Source: Planctomycetaceae bacterium (GTDB taxonomy: Bacteria > Planctomycetota > Planctomycetia > Planctomycetales > Planctomycetaceae). From it: a DNA stretch of 7,229 bases. Shown here piece after piece: positions 1-6,200 of the stretch. The stretch lies in the NCBI GenBank assembly GCA_020426425.1, contig JAGQQB010000186.1, forward strand, positions 1-7,229, written 5' to 3'. Under the pieces are notes generated by a model. The model had not been told where the DNA came from, did no database searches, and saw only the letters and a program-made list of their open reading frames with translations. The translations under genes were made by a program, and so were the position numbers. The number at the start of each line of letters is the position of its first letter. Within the stretch, counting starts at the first letter, position 1.

Positions 1-1390
1 CCGCATGGCGGAGTTCCCGGTGGTGCTCGATGTGCTGTCGCGGTTCAAGACCCGCAAGGAACAACTGGCGACTCTCGACCGTATTGAAGCGGGACTGGTC
101 GATATCGTGATCGGTACGCATCGATTGGTGCAGCCGGATGTCCGCTTCCGTAATCTTGGGCTGCTGATCATTGATGAAGAACAGCGGTTCGGGGTGGAGG
201 CGAAGGAGATGCTCAAGCAACTCCGACTGGCGGTCGACGTGCTGACGCTCAGTGCAACACCGATCCCGCGCACGCTGCATCTTTCGCTCTTGGGGATTCG
301 CGACATCAGCAGTCTGACAACGCCCCCGGAAGACCGTATGGCGATTGAAACCCGGATTTGCCGCTGGGACCGACAGTTGATTCGGGCGGCGATCGTGCGG
401 GAGCTCAATCGTGGCGGACAGGTGTACTTCGTCCACAACCGGGTCTACGACATTGAACAAGTCGCGGAGAAGCTGCAGCAGATCGTGCCTGAGGCCCGGA
501 TCGTGATCGGGCACGGGCAGATGTCGCCTGAGGCACTCGAAGACGCCATGGTCAAGTTCATCAACGGACAGGCAGACATTCTGCTGGCGACAACGATCAT
601 CGAAAGTGGAATCGATATCCCAAACGCGAACACCATGTTCATCGATCAGGCCGAGAATTATGGGCTGGCCGACATGCACCAGTTACGCGGTCGCGTCGGT
701 CGATACAAACATCGGGCCTATTGCTATTTGCTGACAACCGAAGGGAAAACGCTCAGCAGTACTGCCGCGCGGCGACTCAAGGCGATTGAAGAGTTCAAGG
801 AACTGGGAGCCGGATTCAAGATCGCGATGCGTGATTTGGAGATTCGCGGGGCCGGCAATATCCTCGGGACCGAGCAGAGCGGGCACATCTCGACCGTGGG
901 CTACGAGTTGTATTGCCAACTGCTGGAGAATGCGGCGCGACAACTCAAGAATCTGCCGCAGCGTGAGAATCCTCACGTCAACATCGATCTCCCGATCTCC
1001 GCCTACCTGCCGAGTTCGTACATTCCGCCAGGGCGTCCGAAGATGGATGTCTACCGTAAGCTGTCGCAGATCGCGACGGTGAAGGAACTGGAGGAGATGG
1101 TCGAGGAGTTGCGGGATCGATTCGGCCCGCTTCCCGACGCGGCGGTCCGATTCGTGAGCCTGAAGGAGCTGGAATTGCTCGCCTACCGCTGGCGGATTTC
1201 CAATATCCGTCGCGAGGAGGAACGTTTCGCGGTGCTCACCTACACAGATGATCAGATGATTCACGATCTCGCCGGACGCCGGGGGATCGATTTGCGGATC
1301 GTGGATCGGCGGAACTCTTACCTGCTTTTGCCGAAAGCGAACATGGCCGGGGTCGAACTGGTCGACCATTTGAAATCCGTGTTGCGTTAA
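1..1390 (+). CDS. mfd: Transcription-repair coupling factor Mfd, C-terminal part (5' end outside window)
   Basis: Mfd is a cytoplasmic ATP-driven DNA translocase that pushes stalled RNA polymerase off DNA lesions and recruits UvrA for nucleotide excision repair. The frame is open from base 2; the ATG at 5 is internal, since family members are about 1100-1200 residues and only about the last 460 are seen. Counting from that Met: GTHR (37-40), the Walker B/DExH box DEEQ (57-60) and SATPIPRTL (83-91) belong to the first RecA-like lobe. ATTIIESGIDIPNANT (195-210) and QLRGRVGR (226-233, arginine fingers) are helicase motifs V and VI of the second lobe. Residues about 253-294 (LGAGF, DLEIRGAGNILG, EQSG) match the TRG motif shared with RecG. 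Residues about 324-440 (ISAYLPSSYIP, DVYRKL, DRFGPLP) match the C-terminal TRCF/D7 domain, which in E. coli masks the UvrA-binding surface. It ends in TAA at 1388-1390. Nothing looks damaged. No convincing terminator follows. Confidence 0.97.
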   Translation, partial: RMAEFPVVLDVLSRFKTRKEQLATLDRIEAGLVDIVIGTHRLVQPDVRFRNLGLLIIDEEQRFGVEAKEMLKQLRLAVDVLTLSATPIPRTLHLSLLGIRDISSLTTPPEDRMAIETRICRWDRQLIRAAIVRELNRGGQVYFVHNRVYDIEQVAEKLQQIVPEARIVIGHGQMSPEALEDAMVKFINGQADILLATTIIESGIDIPNANTMFIDQAENYGLADMHQLRGRVGRYKHRAYCYLLTTEGKTLSSTAARRLKAIEEFKELGAGFKIAMRDLEIRGAGNILGTEQSGHISTVGYELYCQLLENAARQLKNLPQRENPHVNIDLPISAYLPSSYIPPGRPKMDVYRKLSQIATVKELEEMVEELRDRFGPLPDAAVRFVSLKELELLAYRWRISNIRREEERFAVLTYTDDQMIHDLAGRRGIDLRIVDRRNSYLLLPKANMAGVELVDHLKSVLR

Positions 1391-1584
1391 TTCGCGAACT
1401 CTGTTTATAAGCCGGGGCTTGCCGTCTCTTCGGGAGGCTGCTGCGCGGAGCCTTGTGCCCAAATCGCGTGGTCGGCTCACTGGGAACGGCCCCATTCCCC
1501 ATCCCGCAACCTGCGGTTTCCATTCCTCCTTTCGGCGCTCCTGCCATTGGAAACCGTGGTGATGCACAGCCCTGGTCCGCCTGG
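1391..1584. other. Intergenic region between mfd and the PPIase lipoprotein gene
   Basis: This 194-bp stretch has no supportable gene. The downstream frame stays open back to a TTG at 1453, but the 44 extra residues are Pro/Gly-rich, lack a start with a ribosome-binding site, and would place a lipoprotein signal in mid-protein. I read it as untranslated. It holds a short hairpin (1504-1516) and a longer inverted repeat (1511-1559). Neither is followed by a T-run, so neither looks like a standard rho-independent terminator of mfd. No clear sigma-70 promoter is visible; TATAAG near 1405-1412 lacks a good -35 partner. Confidence 0.6.
1511..1559 (+). promoter_or_regulatory. Long stem-loop in the leader of the PPIase lipoprotein gene
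   Basis: CGGTTTCCA (1514-1522) and TGGAAACCG (1548-1556) are perfect 9-bp inverted repeats. In RNA the stem extends by a G-U, a U-G and a C-G pair to 1511-1522/1548-1559, with a 25-nt loop. A competing small hairpin, CCGCA (1504-1508) with TGCGG (1512-1516), shares bases 1512-1516, so the two cannot form together. The stem ends 25 nt before the chosen ATG at 1585, where a leader structure could affect translation or RNA stability. The structure is seen in the sequence; a regulatory role is inference. Confidence 0.4.
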
Positions 1585-2775
1585 ATGCAGCGCCTCATTG
1601 TCCTGCCGATGCTTCTTGCACTGCTCGTTGGCTGTGCCGGGAAGACGTACAAGGTTGATCATCCCGTGGTCGGCCCCGCTCCACCACGCATGGTGGAGGC
1701 TGAACAATATGCTCAGGCGAACGCGGAACTGGAGTCGGATATTCAGCAGGTGGGCTATTCCAAGACCGGGGATGAACCGCTGCGGATGACCGATGTCGTC
1801 GCTCGCGTGAATGGCACGCCAATTCTGGCCGCGACGGTGTTGGAACAGTATGCCTCGCGCCTGGAGCAGGCGCGGGGGCAGGTCACCAAGACGCAGTTCC
1901 GTGAGGCGCAGGAAACGCTGATTCAGCGAGATCTGGACCGTTACATCGAACAGACACTCATGGCAGATGCCGTCAAGAGTAAGCTTAAGGACGAACAACT
2001 GGAGGCGATTGAAGCTCAGTTGGACCAGTTCTTCTCGATGCAGGTCGAAGAAATGAAAAAGCAGGCCAAGGTCGAGACCCTGGCCGATCTGGAAGCGGTT
2101 CTGCAGCAGCAGGGACTCTCACTCTCGACTATGCGGAAGATGTTCGGCGACCGGCAACTTGCGTCGGAATACGTCCGCAGCAAGGTGGGCGATCCCCCGC
2201 CGGTGACTCGTGAGCAGCTGACGGAAGACTATCACGCGCATCTGGACGAGTATGCCCAGCCAGCACAGGTGAAGTGGCAGCAATTGCAGATCACCATCGC
2301 CACGCATGGCGGTAAGAGCGCGGCACTGATTGAAATGGACAAGGCGCTGAACGAGCTTCGCAATGGAGCAGAGTTCGATGACATCGTCAAGAAGTACTCA
2401 GACGGCCCCCTCGCCAGCAATGGTGGTCACTGGGATTGGGTGCAGCCGGGGAGCATTGCGAATCCCAAGGTGCGTGACGCGCTCGCTGCGCTCGACGTGA
2501 ACCGCTACAGCGACGTTCTCGTCTCCGAAAACACGTTGCAGGTCGTCCGGGTCACCGGGCGACGTGAGGCACGACATACCCCATTCGAAGAGGTTCAGGA
2601 CGCGATTCGCGAACGGCTGAACAAAGAATGGAAAGAGCAACGGGCCCAAGCCATTGTCGACGAACTCAAGGACAACGCGGTGATCGAAACGATGTTTGAT
2701 GATCGTCCGGACGCCGGTCAAAAGACCGTTTCGTCGCTGGAAACACGCGGTCGTTCGGCAGGTCTCGCCGGATAA
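1585..2775 (+). CDS. SurA/PpiC-like peptidyl-prolyl isomerase (parvulin-family) lipoprotein
   Basis: This is a predicted lipid-anchored envelope protein of 396 residues. The ATG at 1585 gives a compact signal, MQRLIVLPMLLALLVGC, with lipobox LVGC and lipidated Cys17. No good Shine-Dalgarno precedes it; the ATG at 1606 would lack the basic residue, and the TTG at 1453 would bury the signal. Residues about 67-205 form a SurA-like helical chaperone region (VARVNGTPILAATVLEQY at 72-89, then long charged helices with VEEMKKQAKVETLADLE). Residues about 226-326 match a parvulin (Rotamase) domain: strand VKWQQLQIT, helix with GAEFDDIVKKYSDGP, then SNGGHWDWVQPGSI and LQVVRV. Family members assist folding of periplasmic and outer-membrane proteins. 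By my alignment the two conserved parvulin histidines fall on Gln233 and Gln319, and the GGDLGW motif reads GGHWDW, so catalysis may be weak or absent. A basic helix (about 333-362) and a polar tail follow. The gene lies 194 bp after mfd and 357 bp before the secretin gene. Family is secure; activity is uncertain. Confidence 0.88.
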   Translation: MQRLIVLPMLLALLVGCAGKTYKVDHPVVGPAPPRMVEAEQYAQANAELESDIQQVGYSKTGDEPLRMTDVVARVNGTPILAATVLEQYASRLEQARGQVTKTQFREAQETLIQRDLDRYIEQTLMADAVKSKLKDEQLEAIEAQLDQFFSMQVEEMKKQAKVETLADLEAVLQQQGLSLSTMRKMFGDRQLASEYVRSKVGDPPPVTREQLTEDYHAHLDEYAQPAQVKWQQLQITIATHGGKSAALIEMDKALNELRNGAEFDDIVKKYSDGPLASNGGHWDWVQPGSIANPKVRDALAALDVNRYSDVLVSENTLQVVRVTGRREARHTPFEEVQDAIRERLNKEWKEQRAQAIVDELKDNAVIETMFDDRPDAGQKTVSSLETRGRSAGLAG

Positions 2776-2818
2776 AACGCAGAGATTCTCAAATCTCGAC
2801 GAATTTGATCTCCCCCTA

Positions 2819-2848
2819 TTGACCCTTCAAAAAACCTTGCGGTATTCC
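2819..2848 (+). promoter_or_regulatory. Weak sigma-70-like promoter candidate
   Basis: TTGACC at 2819-2824 matches five of six -35 consensus bases. An 18-bp spacer leads to TATTCC (2843-2848), which matches only three of six -10 bases. If real, it would give the secretin gene a leader of nearly 300 nt that includes all the repeats described here. The poor -10 box keeps this tentative. Confidence 0.15.
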
Positions 2849-2855
2849 TCCGCAA
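2829..2855 (-). terminator. Terminator-like hairpin readable on the minus strand
   Basis: TTGCGG (2837-2842) and CCGCAA (2850-2855) form a perfect 6-bp stem with a 7-nt loop. Six A bases (2829-2834) lie two bases to the left. Read on the minus strand this is stem, GG, then six T, the layout of a rho-independent terminator. No minus-strand gene lies to the right, so it could only stop antisense transcription. On the plus strand it is a plain hairpin with no T-run, about 60 nt after the PPIase stop codon. Confidence 0.25.
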
Positions 2856-2869
2856 AATCCCCTCTCACT

Positions 2870-3052
2870 CTCCCTTCAACGGGACCTGTCGGACCTTCGT
2901 CGGACTGGCTCCCACACAAGAGTCACAACACGTTTTCCATTGGAAGTTCTCCAGCAGGACGCTGAAGACACTCGGTGTCGAAAGTACCTGCTGGTCACGG
3001 TAACTGTTACGGGATCCGTCTGCCCTCACCCAGCCGACGCCTCCCTTCAACG
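2870..3052 (+). repeat. 12-bp direct repeat CTCCCTTCAACG and related CCCTTCAA copy
   Basis: CTCCCTTCAACG occurs perfectly at 2870-2881 and at 3041-3052, 171 bp apart. Its core CCCTTCAA occurs a third time at 2823-2830. All copies have the same orientation and lie between the PPIase and secretin genes. They could be binding sites for one regulator or remnants of a small duplication. The repeat is directly visible; a function is inference. Confidence 0.45.
2951..2994. promoter_or_regulatory. Nested inverted repeat upstream of the secretin gene
   Basis: The outer arms CCAGCAGG (2951-2958) and CCTGCTGG (2987-2994) are perfect 8-bp inverted repeats. Inside them GACAC (2967-2971) and GTGTC (2975-2979) form a second perfect 5-bp stem with a TCG loop. 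The two stems are coaxial, separated by an 8/7-nt internal loop, so an RNA copy would fold as one long interrupted hairpin. A short dyad, GTAAC-T-GTTAC, follows at 3000-3010. The element starts 182 nt before the TTG start of the secretin gene. It may be an RNA structure in the leader or an operator pair. Confidence 0.4.
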
Positions 3053-3118
3053 ATTCTTCAGCGGCAAGCAGAATCATGGCGCGACATCGAACACCCCACG
3101 ACAAGAGAACGGGTCTCC

Positions 3119-3126
3119 AGGAGGGA
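3119..3126 (+). promoter_or_regulatory. Shine-Dalgarno sequence that fixes the TTG start of the secretin gene
   Basis: AGGAGGGA contains the full AGGAGG core complementary to the 16S rRNA 3' end. Its GGAGG core (3120-3124) ends 8 nt before the in-frame TTG at 3133. The in-frame ATG at 3076 has no comparable site. The strong site and the clean signal peptide that follows favour the TTG. Confidence 0.7.
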
Positions 3127-3132
3127 CCACCT

Positions 3133-3210
3133 TTGTTCAAAATCTTTGGACTGCTCGCCTGTGGCGGTCTCATTGCGGCCAGTGCCTGGCTCGCGGGACC
3201 GACCCATGCA
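3133..3210 (+). other. Sec signal peptide of the secretin
   Basis: Residues 1-26 have a lysine at position 3, a hydrophobic core (about 4-21) and a small-residue cleavage site, T-H-A before QDP. Cys10 follows LLA, which resembles a lipobox, but only nine residues precede it and the hydrophobic core continues past it, so signal peptidase I processing is more likely. Confidence 0.8.
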
Positions 3211-6200
3211 CAGGACCCGGCGGGAACCGAGGCGAATCCGTTCGCTCAGTTCCAGCGACCGGCCCAGCAGGCCTCGCCCACCGGCGAAGCCAGCAATCCG
3301 TTTGCTCCGCGAGAAGCGGCGGCTCCGGCTCCGGTCAGTCCATTCGCTCCGTCTTCCGGTCGCAGCGGCAGTCTGGCAGATGCGAATCGACTTCGGATTC
3401 TGGATCTGATGCGTCAAGCTCGGACGAAGTTCGAAGCCGGCGAGCAGGACGAGGCGCTCCGTCTCGCTTCGGTCGCCGCCCGGATGTCGACCGCCTGGCA
3501 GGTGCAGTTCGCACCAACCGAGCAGTCGCCTGCTCAGCTGCTCTCGCAGATCCAGGGGGGCACACCAGCTCCAACCGCCAATTCTGGTGCGATATTTGCC
3601 GAGCAGTCTGCTCCACTCCCGGCGCAAGCCCCGCAGGACGAGGCTGGTCGCAAGGAGTACGCGCAGCAGTTGCTCAAGGCTGCCAGGGCGGACATCCGTG
3701 CCGGTCGTCTGCAGGATGCTCAGGCGAAGGTACATCAAGTTCGCCAACTGGAAACGACGTACGATCCGTTCGATCTGCGTCCGGAGCAGGTGATGGTCGA
3801 ACTGGCCCAGGCCATGCCTGCCAATCCGACCGGCCCATCCGACAACCTCGCTGGGCTGAATGCTGCTCCGGCGATGCAGCCCGTAGCGGAACATGCCCCA
3901 TTCGCATCTGCGACTCCGCAAGATCCCAAGACACAGGCGATGGAATTGGTCCGTCTCGCCCGGAGTTCTCTGGAGCGTGGTCACTTCGACGAAGCTCGCG
4001 GACTGGCGATCGAAGCACAGCAGCTGGGAGTCAGTTGGACTCTGCTGGATGATCGTCCCGAGCATGTGTTGGCCGACATTGGCCGCAAGTCCGGTACCGA
4101 GATCTTTGCCGCAAGTGCTCGGCCCGCCATGGAAGGGAACGTACAGACTGTCAGCAGCGAACAGGATGCTCTTACGCACGCCCGAGCGGAACTGCATGCC
4201 GCTCGTGAGTTGATGCAGGCTGGGCAGTTTGATGAAGCTCGCCAGAAGGCACTTGCCATCAGCCAGCTGGATGTCGCCTATGGGTTGTCCGATGACCGAC
4301 CAGATCTGATTCTGCAGGAGCTCCAAGTCGCCGAATCACGCGGCATGACTCCAGCGCTCGCACAGAACGGTGGAAACCTCTCCCCCGAACAGCAGAAGGC
4401 TCAGGCACTGCGGTTGCTCCAGGATGCTCGCGAGTCGATGCAGAAGGGACAACTGGATGTTGCTGCGAATCAGCTGCGACAGGCCGAACAGTTTGACGTC
4501 GCCTACGAGTTGTTCGAGGAAACCCCCGAACGGATTCGCGATGATCTCTCCCGAGCCATGGCGGGCGTCCCCGCCGGAAGCGCTGCCGGGGTCGCCTCGA
4601 CCGGCAATCCATTCGCTGGTGGTGTGGTACGTGCCGATGCCCAGCAACCGCAGAGCTTCGACTTCCCCGCAGATGCCACTGCGAGTGAACTGTTCAACGA
4701 AGGGGTCGCTCAACTGCGAAGCGGCAACCGCGATCATGCGTACGCTGCGTTCCTCGCGGCTCACAACTCTGGCGAGCGGCTCGATCCGTTCCGTCAGCAG
4801 CAGTTGCAGGACAAGCTGCGTGAACTGGCTCCTCGTCAGGGCATGATTCAGCAGGTCAGCAACGAAGAAGGGGCCACGCGGGTTGGACTGTTGCCAGCAC
4901 CTCGGGGAGAACTGATCGACTCCGCGATGCAGGAACAAGTGGTCCGGTTCGAGCGACTGCGAGTGGAAACTCTGCAGGCGATGACCAAGGCCGAACAACT
5001 GCGTGACAAGAAGCCCGAAGCGGCTCTGGAACTGATCGATCAGACGTTGCAGTCGATCGACAACTCGGAGCTGGGTGAAGAGCGGACCGGCGCGTTGGCC
5101 GCGTCACTCCGCAGCACTCGATCCAGCATCGAAACCTACATGCGGCAGAAGGCCCCCATCTTCGAGATGGAGCGCAAGAACGCCGAAGTGAAGTCGCTGA
5201 TCGAGCGTGACCTCCAAACCCGCTTGCGGGTGGAGCAGGACCTCGCGGAACTGGTCGACAAGTTCAACGATCTGATGGATCAGAAGCGATTCGCCGAAGC
5301 CCATGCCATCTCACAGCAGGCTCGTGAACTCGATGCGACGAACCCGGTCGTGGTCAACATGGACCTCAAATCTCAGTTCGCGCTGCGGAATGATCGCATC
5401 GATCGACTGAAGCGGGACAAGGAGAATGCTGTCTGGACACAGCTTCAGGATGTCGAGGATTCCTCCTTCAGCCCTGTTAGCGACGCCCATCCGATGGTGT
5501 ATTCTGAAAACTGGGGCGAACTCAAGGAGCGTCGCAAGGCGGCTCCAACCGATGCCCGTGAGCAGTCCGAGACGGAAATGCGGGTTCGTCAGAGTCTCCG
5601 GAATCCAGTTTCTCTGCATTTCGAAAACGCTCCGCTGGCCCAGGTGATGCAGCATGTGGCTGACACACAAGGGATTAACGTGGTCGTTGATGAAGCGGGA
5701 TTGACTGAAGAAGGCATCAGTGCCACGACGCCAGTCAGCATTGGAGTCGACGGGATTCAGCTTCGCAGTGCTCTGAACCTGCTGCTGCATCCGCTGAACC
5801 TCGATTACTCGATCGAGAACGAAGTGCTCAACATCACCAGCCGCTTGCGGCAACAGGGTGAGTTGGAAACGGCCGTCTACCAGGTGGCCGACCTGGTTGT
5901 CCCCGTCTCGGTCCGTGCTCCCACGAGTGTGTTCCAGCAGGGAACCGGTTTTAACCTGGGTGGCAGCACGGTGCCAGTGAATCAGAGCATTCCAGCTTAC
6001 CCAGCTCTGGGGGGCGGACTCGCTCAGATTCCGGCGAATCCCCTCACGGCGAATGTTCCGGCCCTCAACGGTCAGAACGCGTCGCTGCAGGGACCCAGTG
6101 CTCAGAACTTCGAGTTCGACGCCCTGTCCGATCTGATCACGACGACTGTTTCGCCTCAGAGCTGGGACGAAATCGGTGGTCAAGGATCAATTACCAATCA

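Larger units (their letters stand above)
2776..3132. other. 357-bp intergenic region upstream of the secretin gene
   Basis: No convincing gene lies here. Two short open frames cross it (plus strand 2696-2965, minus strand 2865-3173), but both overlap a real gene at one end and resemble no family I know. From left to right it holds: overlapping small hairpins just after the PPIase stop (2782-2797 and 2789-2808); a TTGACC box at 2819-2824 with a poor TATTCC 18 bp later; a hairpin beside an A-run (2829-2855); three copies of CCCTTCAA; a GTCGGAC direct repeat (2888-2894, 2899-2905, one per 11 bp); small dyads at 2935-2945 and 3000-3010; a nested inverted repeat at 2951-2994; and a strong Shine-Dalgarno at 3119-3126. 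This density of repeats, with no coding signal, suggests a regulated promoter/leader region for the secretin gene. Confidence 0.6.

Noticed and set aside
683..1567. Minus-strand open frame (294 codons) opposite mfd
   Set aside because: The plus strand encodes well-conserved Mfd motifs here; the antisense product has no recognisable domain.
1453..1584. N-terminal extension of the PPIase gene to the TTG at 1453
   Set aside because: It would put the lipoprotein signal after 44 Pro/Gly-rich residues, which would block its function; no Shine-Dalgarno supports it.
2782..2808. Rho-independent terminator just after the PPIase stop
   Set aside because: Two overlapping 6-bp AT-rich hairpins are present but have no T-run downstream, so the usual terminator pattern is missing.
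2696..2965. Plus-strand small frame across the PPIase stop codon
   Set aside because: It overlaps the PPIase 3' end in another frame and has no domain or convincing start.
3133..3162. Lipobox-like LLAC making the secretin a lipoprotein
   Set aside because: The cysteine is only at residue 10, the hydrophobic core continues past it, and a good signal peptidase I site (THA) follows at residue 26.
2865..3173. Minus-strand small frame in the gap before the secretin
   Set aside because: It runs into the secretin signal peptide, lacks a ribosome-binding site I can see, and crosses the inverted repeats; no family resemblance.
2940..4052. Plus-strand open frame (370 codons) in another frame
   Set aside because: It overlaps the real secretin frame, starts inside the nested inverted repeat, and encodes Ser/Arg/Gly-rich low-complexity sequence with no family resemblance.
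3058..4326. Long minus-strand open frame (422 codons)
   Set aside because: It lies opposite the secretin N-terminal region, whose plus frame has a signal peptide, a Shine-Dalgarno and clear repeats. The minus translation is Arg/Ser/Leu-rich with no recognisable domain, a GC-rich shadow.
5311..6183. Minus-strand open frame (290 codons)
   Set aside because: It lies opposite the helical, STN-like and linker regions of the secretin, which match known patterns; the antisense product matches nothing I recognise.
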